From Costus lasius (Eukaryota > Streptophyta > Magnoliopsida > Zingiberales > Costaceae), in contig CM050451.1 of assembly GCA_027563935.2 (NCBI GenBank), positions 32,937,565-33,001,564 on the forward strand: DNA of 64,000 nt, read 5' to 3'. The notes under the pieces are model-generated. The model had not been told where the DNA came from. It ran no database searches and was given only the letters and a program-made list of their open reading frames with translations. How positions within the stretch are numbered: position 1 is the stretch's first letter; each line of letters starts with the position of its first letter. Positions 47,219 through 59,927 of this stretch are shown piece after piece. The translations under genes were made by a program, and so were the position numbers.

Positions 47219-48603
47219 ATAGTAGTGTAGTCCTTAGGTTTCATGCTGATTAGTTCAGTCTAACCTTGCTATGTTATCACCCAAAGTTATCAATCAATAT
47301 TTCATGTCATTACTTTCTGCATACACCATTCAATTAAAAATACATAATAATACAGAAAATTCACTAAATTTCGTTCACAATTAACATAAATGCAGAATAT
47401 CACATATTCATAGTTTTCTACTAGTTCTGATAACAAAAAACAGAAATACCCCTAGTTCAAAGTTTAAGTCATACAAGAAAAGTTATCCAAAAATTTCGTA
47501 AAAATATTCATTACGTCCCTCATGATCCCTAGATTCGTAATTTCAAGTTTTCCCCAATTTTAACTAGGAAATTTACCGAATTACCCCTAGGTCAATTTCA
47601 GTCAACAGAAACTTTTATTTCTAAAAATTCCCAAAAAAATACAGTAGAATCCTCATATACCTAATTTCATGAATATCAAGTTTTCCCCAATTTTTACCCA
47701 TGCATTTGGACGTAACTTCATGAAGAAGGGTCGAAATTCTCCTTCAAGCCCTAATTTTCATGCAATTGAAATTCTAAAGCTACATACATGTTTAATCAAG
47801 GTCCAATTTAGGATTAAGAGTCTTAAAAACGAAAAGCCCTAATTTTCATGCAAGCTAGGGTTTCGAAAATTTGGAAAAAAAACAAGGAAAACATGTACAA
47901 TTGAAATTAAGAGATCATGCCATACTCCTATGCATTAATCTTCTCTAAAACAAGCAATGCATCCAATTTTCGTGAACTAGGTGAAGGAGAACATCCACTC
48001 ACCTCAACCGAGAATACCAAGATGAAGATCTCTCCAAAATTTTCGTCTAAAGCCTTGAAGTGATCCTAGAAAGACGCCAACAATGGAAAAGAAACGCCTC
48101 CAAACACCAAAGACGCCGGCCAAAAAGAAGAGGAAGAAGAAGATCGTCTCCAAGCTTCCAAGAATCGCCAACTCTTGCCCTAGCCGTCGTCCAAGGTTTT
48201 CCTCAAGCCAAAAATCGCCAACTTTCCTTCCCTAACCCCAATTACCCACTTAAAATTTGGGTTTTTAAATTTTAAACCCGCTAACCAATTAATTCAAATA
48301 GGGTTTAACCCACTAACTAATTAATTCGAATTTTAAACTCAAAATCCATCTAATTTAAGTGTAAACCCAATAACTAATTAATTTAACCATTAACTAACAA
48401 TTAACCATTCACTTAAACGAAAATCCAATAAGGATTTAATTAATATCCAATAAGGTCTAATTAATTAACCAATAAGCTCTAATTAATTAACTTAAAATTA
48501 ACAACCAATAATTTTATTTAAATCAGAATAAAATATCACAGCCAATGATTTTATTTAAATCAAAAATAATATTTACCAGGACTTAAGATCCTTGGATCTT
48601 ACA

Positions 48604-48889
48604 GGATCTTAACTAGAGATGACTTCAACCCTACTAACCCGTCTAAGGGTTTACAGTAGGCGCCGTTTAGATCTAGTTAGGCGCGCAAGTGATTAAGTAT
48701 GTTTCGAAAAACAACAACTATCAACATGCGCCATCAAACATCATGCATGCGCAAAGGAGTAAAACATACATCATGTATTTTCACTACTTAACATGTAGAT
48801 GCGCAAAAAGCTTCCTACTAGATCTACTTATCAAACACAAAGAAGGATCACAAATCATCAAGCAATCATATGATTCTACAAGAACCAAA
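48604..48889 (-). other. A4 leader, LTR-proximal part
   Basis: This is the leader sequence next to the primer site, collinear with A1 7439-7690. No gene is seen. Confidence 0.75.
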
Positions 48890-48901
48890 GCTCTGATACC
48901 A
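48890..48901 (-). other. A4 primer binding site
   Basis: The minus strand reads TGGTATCAGAGC, two bases from the 5' LTR. Confidence 0.9.
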
Positions 48902-48903
48902 TT

Positions 48904-50593
48904 TGAAAGTCCCCTTCAAGGGGGAGCGCAAGGGGGTGAAACCCTAAAGGGGGGGGGGCGCATATAATATTTTAGGGGTGTCACCCTCAAGACCGCATGT
49001 AGATCATATGATTAACTCATTGCATAAAAGAAATGATCTCAAAGGGATCATACCAACGCCATTGGATTGGTTGTCGGCTTGGAAGCAAAGATCAAGAGAG
49101 ATCTTCTCCAAAGATGACGCACACAAAGTGATGTCGCCTACCCCTTGTGATCCTTGTGCTAGCAAGATTCTTCAAGGGTCCTTGCCGTATGGAAGGGAAG
49201 AGAACTTCTTGCTTGGCGAGACTTCCTTCTCTTGTTTTCGTCAAATTGCTCACCACCGAAAGGGGGAAGCCTTCACAAGAGAGGATCCGGCGAGAGAGTA
49301 ACCTCTCACACTAATGTGGAGGCGTTACATACATTCCATTTGGAAACCGAATTCCCAAAATGGAAAGTAGTCAAGGCTCATGCGTTCACCCTTAAGTGAA
49401 CCAAGCGCTTATCTCATCTCCCATGAACCATGCGCTCATTCATGAGCCGGTTCAATGTCGGTTTGGTCCAAGACCAATTAACCCAAGCCATATGGTCTAG
49501 ATCACAATAAACCCTAAAGGTTCAAGATCTAACCGTTCATTTCTTGATGCCCCTGATCTCACCGATCTAGCATCAACTCTCTCGATCAAAGCTTACCGAT
49601 CTCAAGCCCTAATCAATCAAACATGATCAGACCAGATCTCACTTATAATCAGAGATTAAATCCCTTCAAACTGAACCCAAACAATTCAGTCCACACGATC
49701 TGACTTAAGTAAGCCATATCATCAAATTGTGCGACCCTGAGGGTTTTCTTTAAATGTCGGTAACGATAACTTACGTTATCACGATCAGTGAGGGGTATCT
49801 AGCAACACATCACTGTCTCCCGATATAAAAGAAAGAGTCTTCCAAGACTACACCCAAACCACAGCACAAGTGTGAATCCACTTCACTAGGCATACATGTA
49901 TCCTTTGCCACTGGATGTTCTTATTGGACAAGCATGTCAAGCCTGTAGCTCCAATATGATGAGCATGATTAGACCAGATGAACATAGTCACCTGGGTATG
50001 GCCATACACTTTCTCAATCATCTCATTTAGGGGGGGGGGGGCCCTTTAGAACATCACACTCCTTAAACAAGGAGACGGCAATCCTATATCTATCACTATT
50101 GTCCTAACCTGACTCATGAACATTATCCAAGATAGTCTATAACCATTATGTTTCAAATGATATTGAACTACCTCAAAACAATGACAATCATCATTTAGAA
50201 ACACAAGTGATCTCAAGTCAAAGGACATGTGCCACTTGTTGCAAACAGGATTATTCACATTGTGACAAGCAATTGAATATCCTAGTAGGGTCTGTCCAGT
50301 ACATCCAATGTACCCATGAGTCTACATCTTATTCCATGCTCGAAGCATCCTATAAGATTATAACACATATTAGTCTCAATCATATCAAGGCTGTCTCATG
50401 TTCACCAAGATATCTCGACTAAGGACTTTACAGCATGTCAGCCCAGCTGAACAGCTTTGAGGCATTATTCAGAAGTACACTTATTGCAACAGACAATGTA
50501 ACATACTGAATAACAACCATTGCCTTTATAAACATAAGAGTTTATATACATGATACTCATAGAATCCTAAGGCCTTAAGGGCATACCCCAACA
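48904..50593 (-). repeat. A4 5' LTR
   Basis: It has the same ends as the 3' copy but lacks 13 bases near 50572 between two GGCC/AGCC-type repeats. G runs are 10 (48949-48958) and 12 (50030-50041) long. Confidence 0.95.
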
Positions 50594-50598
50594 AGCAT

Positions 50599-51099
50599 GA
50601 GGTGGACCTACGAGTAGGAAACGGGGCACGGGTTGCTGCTGTTGCTGTAGGAGTTTATCACATCTCTTTACCATCTGGTCTTGTATTAGAACTGGACAAT
50701 TGTTATTTTGTGCCGAGCATAACTAAGAATATTATCTCTATTCCTGCTCTTGTCAGGAAAGGGTTTTCCTTTGAATGCAAGATTTGAAAGTGTTATATTT
50801 CTTTTGATAATATTGTTTATGCTACTGGGTCAATTAACAATGGGTTATTCATGTTGGACATGGAATGTTCTATACAGCAGATTGATATTAAGAAAGCCAA
50901 GTATGCTGATGACAGCACCTTGCTATGGCATAGTCGTTTAGGCCATATTAACAAGAAGCGCATTAAGCGGTTGCATGATCATGGACTGCTGGGATCATTC
51001 TCCTATGAGGAGCTTGATACATGCAAAGCTTGTTTATTAGGTAAAATGACAAAGTCTCCTTTCTCCAACAAAGGTCCAAGGGCTTCAGGTTTACTTGAC
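50599..51099 (+). pseudogene. A3 copia protease/integrase part
   Basis: The A3 frame resumes after A4 with VDLRVGNGARVAAVAVG and continues into the integrase zinc-binding region with HSRLGH and CKAC. A TGA at 50785-50787 breaks it. It ends at the A5 insertion point, in the codons just before the first catalytic aspartate of integrase. The rest of A3 must lie beyond A5 and A6, outside the window. Confidence 0.9.
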
Positions 51100-52798
51100 T
51101 GTAGAGTCCCCTTCAAGGGGGAGCGCAAGGGGTTGAAACCCTAAAGGGGGCGCATGTAATTTCCAAGGGGTTTCAACATGAGATCGCATGTAATATATGT
51201 TCATATGATCAACCTTAAGGAATGTGGAGATCGAAAGAAGATCATACCAAAGCCATCTATTTGGATGGTGTCTTGGAAGCAAAGATCGAAAGGGATCTTC
51301 TCCAAAGATGAAGCACACAAGATGAGGAATGGCTTCTCCTTGTCGTCTTTGTGCTAGCAAAGCTTCAAGGGGTCCTTTGCGTGGAGGAAGTTTGAGATGC
51401 GAGAACAAGCTTCTCTTTGGACGAAAAACCTTCCCTTCTTCTCGTCAATACTTCACTTACGAGAGTGCAAGCAAGCCACAAGAGAAGAGGGGAACGTATT
51501 TGCGTTTTGGCGTTGAGAGGAATCGGCATTGATGACTTTCCAAAAATGGAACATCATTAAGCCATGCGCTCATGCCAACCCAAAAACGCTTACTAGCATT
51601 GAACCAAGCGTTCACCTTTGTGAACCGGTTCAAGCCAAAACGTCCCAATCGAATTTGGTTCATAAACCAAATCAAAATAGCTCAAGCCATTTGGTCTAGA
51701 CCATAGTAAACCCTAAGGTTACAGATCTAACCGTTCATCTCTTTGATGCTCTTGATCTCACTGATCCAGCATCAATCCTCTCGATCGAAGCTTACCGATC
51801 TCAAGCCCTAATCAATCAAACATGATCAGACCAGATCTCACTTACAATCAGAGTTTAAACTCCTTTAAACTGAACCCAAATAATTCAGTCCACACGATCT
51901 GACTTAAGCAAGCCATATCATCGAATTGTGCGACCCTAAGGGTTTCCTTTAAATGTCGGTAACGATAACTTACGTTATCACGATCAGTGAGGGGTATCTA
52001 GCAACACATCACTGTCTCCCGATATAAAGGAAAGAGTCTTCCAAGACTACACCCAAACCACAGCACAAGTGTGAATCCACTTCACTAGGCATACATGTTT
52101 CCTTTGCCACTGGATGTTCTTATTGGACAAGCGTGTCAAGCCTGTAGCTCCAATATGATGAGCATGATTAGATCAGATGAACATAGTCACCTGGGTATGG
52201 CCATACACTTTGTCAATCATCTCATTTCAGGGGGCCCCTTTAGAACATCACACTCCAATCAAGGAGACGGCAATCCTATATCTATCACTAGTGTCCTAAC
52301 CTGACTCATGATCATTATCCAAGATAGTCTATAACCATTATGTTTCAAATGACATTGAACTACCTCAAAACAATGACAATCATCATTTAGAAACACAAGT
52401 GATCTCAAGTCAGAGGACATGTGCCACTTGTTGCATACAAGGATTATTCACATTGTGACAAGCAATTGAATATCCTAGTAGCGTCTGTCCAGTACATCCA
52501 ATGCACCCATGAGTCTACATCTTATTCCATGCTCGAAGCATCCTATAAGATTAGAACACATATTAGTCTCAATCATATCAAGGCTGTCTCATGTTCACCA
52601 AGATATCTCGACTAAGGACATTACAGCATGTCAGCCTAGCTGAACAGCATTGAGACATTATTCAGAAGCACACTTATTGCAGCAGACAATGTAACATACT
52701 GAATAACAACCATTGCCTTTATAAACATAAGAGTTTATACATGATACTGATACAATCCCAAGGCCTCAAACATTAGCCTTTAAGGGCATACCCCAACA
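51100..52798 (-). repeat. A5 3' LTR
   Basis: Plus-strand ends are TGTAGAGTCC and CCCCAACA (1699 bases). The U5 portion differs from A1 and A4, so family A LTRs fall into several subtypes. Confidence 0.94.
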
Positions 52799-52818
52799 AT
52801 CTCCCACTTGCACTTAAT

Positions 52819-55800
52819 CTAATGGTTGAGAAATCTCAAACCCATATTATTACAGTGCTGCTCATGCTTCTGCTGCGCCAGAGGCTTGGTAAGTGGGTCA
52901 GCCAGATTGTCATCTGTATGAACCTTGCAAATTTTGATCTCGCCACGATCAATGATCTCCCGGATCAAGTGAAACCGTCTCTGTATGTGCTTGGAGTTCT
53001 GGTGCGACCGTGGTTCCTTTGCTTGTGCTATTGCTCCAGTGTTATCACAGAAGATAACCAAAGGATCTGCACTTGAAGGAACGACACCAAGTTCCTGAAT
53101 GAACTTACGAATCCACACTGCCTCCTTGGATGCTTCCGAGGCTGCAACATACTCGGCTTCTGTTGTGGAATCAGCAACAATAGACTGTTTGAAACTTTTC
53201 CACACCACTACTCCACCATTCAAGCTAAAAACATAGCCTGATTGCGATCGGAAATCATCCTGGTCCGACTGGAACGAAGCGTCAGTATATCCTTCAATAC
53301 TGAGTTCTTCCTGACCACCATATATCAAGAACATATCTTTGGTCCTCCGCAGATATTTCAAAATGTTCTTGACTGCAATCCAGTGTGCCTGACCTGGATT
53401 ACTTTGGAATCGACTGGTCACGCTTAACCCGTAAGCGACGTCAGGGCGAGTACACAACATCGCATACATAATGGACCCAATAGCCGAAGCATAAGGCGTA
53501 TTGTCCATTTCATCTTTCTCAGTCTGTGTTTGTGGACACTGACTCTTCGAAAGATTCAGACCATGTCTGACTGGAAGATATCCTCTTTTAGAATTCTCTA
53601 AATGGAATCTCTCCAGGACTTTATCGATGTAAGTACTCTGGCACAGCCCGAGAAGCCTCTTAGATCTATCCCTGTAGATCTTCACACCTAATACATAGGC
53701 TGCTTCTCCTAGATCCTTCATCTGGAAACATTTTCCTAACCATGCTTTTACAGCATGCAGTTCAGGAATATCGTTTCCAATGATTAAGATATCATCGACG
53801 TAGAGGACTAGGAAAGTAATCACGCTCCCACTAAACCTCTTATATACACACGGGTCATCCTCATTCTTGATGAAACCAAATTCACTGATTGATTCATCAA
53901 AATGAATATTCCAGCTTCTAGATGCTTGCTTAAGTCCATAAATGGACTTCTTTAATTTGCATATTTTATGACGATCTGATGGATTAGTGAAACCTTCAGG
54001 TTGTGTCATATACACATCCTCATCCAGTTTTCCATTAAGGAAAGCGGTCCTCACATCCATTTGCCAGATCTCATAATCGTAATATGCTGCTATCGCGAAA
54101 AGAATCCGAATAGACTTGAACATGGCTACAGGAGAGAAAGTTTCATCATAATCTATCCCGTAGATTTGTTTGAAACCTTTCGCAACTAGCCTGCCTTTAT
54201 AGGTAACCACGTTACCATCCATGTCAATCTTCTTCTTGAAGATCCATTTACTGCCTATAGGGATTACTCCCGGAGGCGGATCAACCAAATCCCAGACTTG
54301 GTTATCTGACATGGAGTCCATCTCGGCTCGCATAGCTTCAAGCCACCTAGCTGACTCCGGTCCACTGACCGCATCCGCATAAGTGAGGGGTTCATCATTA
54401 TTAATGATGTAGACTCCGTCATAGCGCTCAGGCTGTCGACGGATCCTTCCCGATCTACGCGGTTCCCGTGATATCTGAGCCTCAGGTTGTTCAGTAACCT
54501 GTTCTACCGGCTCAGGCTCATCCAACTCTGCTTGACTACTTTGTCCTTCCTCTGGATTCTCATCCAGCTTTATTTCTCTCCCACTGGCTTCTTGCAGAAG
54601 AAACTCCTTCTCAAGAAAAATTGCCGTCCGAGCAACAAATACCTTGTTCTCCTTGGGATCGTAGAAATAATAACCCTTAGTTTCCTTAGGGTATCCGACA
54701 AAGATACATTTCTCAGATCTGCTCTCCAGTTTCCCAGAGGCGAGCTTTTTGACATAAGCCTCGCAACCCCAGATCTTAATAAATGTCAAGCTCGGCTGTT
54801 TCCCATACCATAATTCATATGGAGTCTTTGAAACTGCCTTGGATGGCACTCGGTTTAGTACCTTTGCAGCTGTTTCCAGTGCAAATCCCCAAAAGGAGTA
54901 AGGTAGAGTAGCCTGACTCATCATAGAACGAACCATGTCTAGTAACGTTCTATTTCTCCTCTCGGACACACCATTCCATTGCGGTGTTCCTGGCGGAGTG
55001 AGCTGTGAGATAATCCCACACTCTTTTAGATAGTCAGTAAACGCATGACTCAAGTATTCTCCACCTCGATCAGAACGAAGTGCCTTGATATTTCGGCCTA
55101 GCTGATTCTGTACTTCATTCTTGAACTCTTTGAACTTGTCAAAAGATTCACTCTTATGTCTCATCAGATAGACATACCCATATCTACTGAAATCATCAGT
55201 AAAGGTAATGAAGTACGAATAGCCACCTCTGGCATGTTTACTAAATGGCCCACACACATCACTGTGTATAAGGTCAAGTAAACCTGAAGCCCTTTGACCT
55301 TTATAAGGAAAAGGGGACTTCGTCATTTTACCCATTAAACAAGCTTTGCATGTATCAATCTCCTCATAGGAGAAAGATCCCAGCAGTCCATGATCATGCA
55401 ACCGCTTAATGCGCTTCTTGTTAATATGGCCTAAACGACTATGCCATAGCAAGGTGCTGTCATCAGCATACTTGGCTTTCTTATTATCAATGTTTTGTAT
55501 AGAATATTCCATGTCCAACATGAATAACCCATTGTTAATTGAACCAGTAGCATAAACAATATTATCAAGAGTAAGATAACACTTTGAAATCTTGCATTCA
55601 AAGGAAAACCCTTTCCTGACAAGAGCAGGAATAGAGATAATATTTTTGGTAATACTGGGTACAAAGTAACAATTGTTTAATTCTAATACAATGCCAGATG
55701 GTAATGAGATGTAATAATCCCCTACAGCAACAGCAGCAACCCGTGCCCCGTTTCCAACTCGTAGGTCCACCTCATGTTGTCCCACCTGTCTTCTTCTCTT

Positions 55801-56703
55801 GAGTTCCTGTACATTTGAACAAATGTGAACTCCACATGCAGTGTCCAACACCCATGAAATAGAAGAAGAGGATATCATGACTTCAGTCACAAATATACCT
55901 GAGCCAGAAGCGATGCTTCCCTTCTTGTCTCCATGGAGCGCTTTACAGTCCTTTTTCTAGTGACCCAGCTGGCCACAGTGGAAACATCTGTTGTCCTTCG
56001 ACCGCTTCACCTTTTGTTTCAGAGCCTTACTGTAGTTCTTGACAGGGGCCTTGCCCTTCTTCCCCTTCTTCTTGTTCCTGGAAGGAAACATCAAGACAGA
56101 GGTTGAAGGCTTTCCCTTCAGAGTCTCCTCCGTGGTCAAGAGCATATTCAGCAACTCTGCCGGAGTACAATCGATTTTGTTCATATTAAAGTTAATAATG
56201 AACGCATCGAAAGAAGGTGGGAGAGACTGCAGAATAATGTCTACAGCAAGCTCCTGATTGATGGTATGCCCCAGTTTCTCCAGAGCCTCCTTGTGCCCAA
56301 TCATCTTGAGCATGTGAGCTCCCACTGGGCTCCCTTCAGCCAGTTTGCTCTGAAAGAAAAGCTTGGTCAAATTATAGCGTTCAGTCCTCGCCTGTGCAGC
56401 ATACAGCATCTTGAGGTTTGCTATAATTTCTATAGCAGACATATCCTCATGCTGACGCTGCAGCGGTGGCGTCATAGACGCTAGCATCAGGCAAGCGACA
56501 TCAATGCTATCATTGACATTCTTTTCATAGGCTTCACGAACCGCCCTTGCGGCGTTCGCAGCGGGTTGAGGCGGCACAGCCGTCTCGAGGACATACAATT
56601 TCCTCTCTGCCTTAAGAACAATCTTAAGGTGTCCGTACCAGTCCGAGAAGTTTGGCCCAGCAAACTTCTCCCTTTCCAGTAGGGATCGCACATTGAAGCT
56701 CAT
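52819..56703 (-). pseudogene. A5 copia gag-pol, single stop in the zinc knuckle
   Basis: It spans 3885 bases with all family A domains intact (DTACG protease, HHCC and DD35E integrase, YVDD reverse transcriptase, complete RNase H ending at 52819). The only defect I see is TAG at 55957-55959, codon 249, which replaces the tryptophan in the CCHC knuckle. An in-frame ATG at 55890 follows. It is the best preserved polyprotein in the window, in line with its nearly identical LTRs. Confidence 0.95.
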
Positions 56704-58511
56704 GGTGTTCGTTGCTGCAGGAATCTACAACAATGCAAGAACAGCAAGGTCAGTATCAATGTTTAGAATCAATCCAGGACTTAAGAAAGATTCTTTTCTC
56801 ACTATTTTATCTGACTGAAAAATCCATTAAAACAGTCCGAAAGAGTAACACTCTTTTAGTGAGATGGGATCCAGATTTCATACTTGGTCTCCGCGTCCCG
56901 CTCAGGCGAGATAAGATGCACAGAGAGTACAAGCACTAATTTCTGGTAGGCAGTCCCTGCCAATCGCCAACCCATGCGATTCCCCTTCATCTGGGCAATC
57001 CAGCCGACTGTGCCAACTGAGTTGGTACAACACAGTTTCTGATCCCACAGATGGCTGCCTCCATATAGCTACCATATGCCCCATATGTAGCCTACATGGT
57101 CAAGCTGACCCGACCTACTCCCTGGACCACCACGTGCTATGGTGAGCAACGAGAAGCGATAAATCCCTTCTCTGTAACACGCAGGTGAAATCACACACCG
57201 TCTGAAGATAGATGGATGTGCCCACTGAGTGGGTACAACACGGCTCCAACGATAGTCAGAACAGTGAGGTTTCGCGTCTGAAGGCTATCGAGCTTGATAT
57301 TTTAGCGTTGGATTTTAACGGTCCTTTTATCTTCTTAACTATCATGCAAACCCTATGGTGATAGCAGAAGATAAATAAATCATGCAAGTCTAATTATTTA
57401 AACAATAAAAGAAAGCATGATGATCTTATGTAGTAAACGCCCAATAACCCTAAGTAAGACCTTAAGTTATCTTAAGTCTTCACTTGCTTCTTGGGTCTTT
57501 TGCCTCTCATCTGGCCCAGACCAGGGCCCAAGCGCCCTTTGCAGCTCAGGTGCGCCCACCAGGTATATGTGCCTGTCCTAGGGTCAAACCCTAGACTTCC
57601 CACCTGGTCAAGCCTCAAGCTGCTAGCGCCTCATCCATGTGTGCTTTGAGCTCTTGTCTGATTAAAAGTACATTTTAATCTATCTAGACAAGATTGACTC
57701 GCAGGTCAATTACATTGTATAAATTAATTTAAAAGTGATGCACAGATCACAATAATATTAATTTACAATTTTATTCCAGGCACGCAGGCCCCAGCACATC
57801 ACACATTAAAAGGGCAACCCACATAAGATGAAATAAACAAGCACATGGCATCCACTCAACATGTGATCCATCAAACAAGAAAATAAAATTTTGAAAACCC
57901 ATTGTCATCATTTTAATTTTCTTATGTGCCCTTACAACCTTACAATGGTCCATTGATAGGGATCCACTCATTCATCTAGTCAGATCCACTGCCCTTGCAT
58001 GCACCACGTCCTAACTGACTTGAGTTGACCTAATGGTCAACCATGCATGCGCAAAGGGCTGAACAACCCTCATGAGTTTCGGCAAGCGGGTGTGACCCCG
58101 GGCCTAACTCATGTGTGTTCAGTAGCCGTCTCAACCAGACCTCGCTACACGCCCTTGATGCAGTCGACCTATAGCCACCTCGTGCTTGCGCACAGGTGCT
58201 ATCTGGTCAACCCATCTAGGCTGTCAGATGGTCTGATCAGACTATTTGGATCCTTCCTAGAAGGTGACTTCAACCCCATCAACCCATCTAAGGGTTTAAA
58301 GTAGGGCCTTAGATCTAGATGAGGCGCGCATGATCTTTTGTTTTGTCAAAAACAACATGTAAGAAGCGCCAACAAACATGCGCCATCCATAACTAAACAT
58401 ACATTTAAGTTCTTAAACTAGCATGTAGTTATTCGGCATGTTATTAGATCTAAGCTTAGCAAACGCAAACAAGGATCACATGTAGGCAATCAAATGAACA
58501 TACATAGAACC
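56704..58511 (-). other. A5 leader
   Basis: The leader is collinear with A1, with stem-loops at 57006-57037 and 57217-57242 (one outer pair lost in each) and a decayed B-box-like motif at 57581-57590. No gene is seen. Confidence 0.75.
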
Positions 58512-58523
58512 GCTTTGATACCA
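58512..58523 (-). other. A5 primer binding site, variant
   Basis: The minus strand reads TGGTATCAAAGC, the same one-base variant as in A2. Confidence 0.85.
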
Positions 58524-58525
58524 AT

Positions 58526-59927
58526 TGTAGAGTCCCCTTCAAGGGGGAGCGCAAGGGGTTGAAACCCTAAAGGGGGCGCATGTAATTTCCAAGGGGTTTC
58601 AACATGAGATCGCATGTAATATATGTTCATATGATCAACCTTAAGGAATGTGGAGATCGAAAGAAGATCATACCAAAGCCATCTATTTGGATGGTGTCTT
58701 GGAAGCAAAGATCGAAAGGGATCTTCTCCAAAGATGAAGCACACAAGATGAGGAATGGCTTCTCCTTGTCGTCTTTGTGCTAGCAAAGCTTCAAGGGGTC
58801 CTTTGCGTGGAGGAAGTTTGAGATGCGAGAACAAGCTTCTCCTTGGACGAAAAACCTTCCCTTCTTCTCGTCAATACTTCACTTACGAGAGTGCAAGCAA
58901 GCCACAAGAGAAGAGGGGAACGTATTTGCGTTTTGGCGTTGAGAGGAATCGGCATTGATGACTTTCCAAAAATGGAACATCATTAAGCCATGCGCTCATG
59001 CCAACCCAAAAACGCTTACTAGCATTGAACCAAGCGTTCACCTTTGTGAACCGGTTCAAGCCAAAACGTCCCAATCGAATTTGGTTCATAAACCAAATCA
59101 AAATAGCTCAAGCCATTTGGTCTAGACCATAGTAAACCCTAAGGTTACAGATCTAACCGTTCATCTCTTTGATGCTCTTGATCTCACTGATCCAGCATCA
59201 ATCCTCTCGATCGAAGCTTACCGATCTCAAGCCCTAATCAATCAAACATGATCAGACCAGATCTCACTTACAATCAGAGTTTAAACTCCTTTAAACTGAA
59301 CCCAAACAATTCAGTCCACACGATCTGACTTAAGCAAGCCATATCATCGAATTGTGCGACCCTAAGGGTTTCCTTTAAATGTCGGTAACGATAACTTACG
59401 TTATCACGATCAGTGAGGGGTATCTAGCAACACATCACTGTCTCCCGATATAAAGGAAAGAGTCTTCCAAGACTACACCCAAACCACAGCACAAGTGTGA
59501 ATCCACTTCACTAGGCATACATGTTTCCTTTGCCACTGGATGTTCTTATTGGACAAGCGTGTCAAGCCTGTAGCTCCAATATGATGAGCATGATTAGATC
59601 AGATGAACATAGTCACCTGGGTATGGCCATACACTTTCTCAATCATCTCATTTAAGGGGGCCCCTTTAGAACATCACACTCCAATCAAGGAGACGGCAAT
59701 CCTATATCTATCACTAGTGTCCTAACCTGACTCATGATCATTATCCAAGATAGTCTATAACCATTATGTTTCAAATGACATTGAACTACCTCAAAACAAT
59801 GACAATCATCATTTAGAAACACAAGTGATCTCAAGTCAGAGGACATGTGCCACTTGTTGCATACAAGGATTATTCACATTGTGACAAGCAATTGAATATC
59901 CTAGTAGGGTCTGTCCAGTACATCCAA
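58526..59927 (-). repeat. A5 5' LTR, interrupted
   Basis: It matches 51100-52501 almost perfectly. It stops at CATCCAA, where A6 begins; the missing 300 bases are expected after A6. Confidence 0.93.

Larger units (their letters stand above)
45831..48603 (-). mobile_element. Solo LTR D inserted in the A4 leader
   Basis: The insert has TG...CA ends (plus strand TGTCACATCC to GGATCTTACA) and a perfect GGATC duplication at 45826-45830 and 48604-48608. The flanks join exactly into the leader seen in A1. On the minus strand it starts TGTAAGATCC and ends GGGATGTGACA. I associate that end with Tekay/Del-type gypsy LTRs, which fits the unusual length of 2773 bases. No coding frame is present. The orientation is inferred. 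Confidence 0.82.
38744..50593 (-). mobile_element. Copia element A4, complete, inserted in A3
   Basis: This minus-strand element of 11850 bases includes a 2773-base solo LTR in its leader. Target duplication AGCAT lies at 38739-38743 and 50594-50598, and the A3 reading frame joins exactly across it. The LTRs are 1703 (3') and 1690 (5') bases; the difference is one 13-base deletion. About a dozen substitutions separate them. Confidence 0.96.
51100..59927 (-). mobile_element. Copia element A5, inserted in A3, 5' LTR interrupted by A6
   Basis: This minus-strand element has a complete 3' LTR, a gag-pol frame with one stop, leader, variant primer site and the first 1402 bases (plus-strand order) of its 5' LTR. 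The five bases before it are TTGAC, and A3 should continue with a second TTGAC outside the window. Its LTRs show only about five differences over the shared 1.4 kb, the closest pair in the window. Confidence 0.94.
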
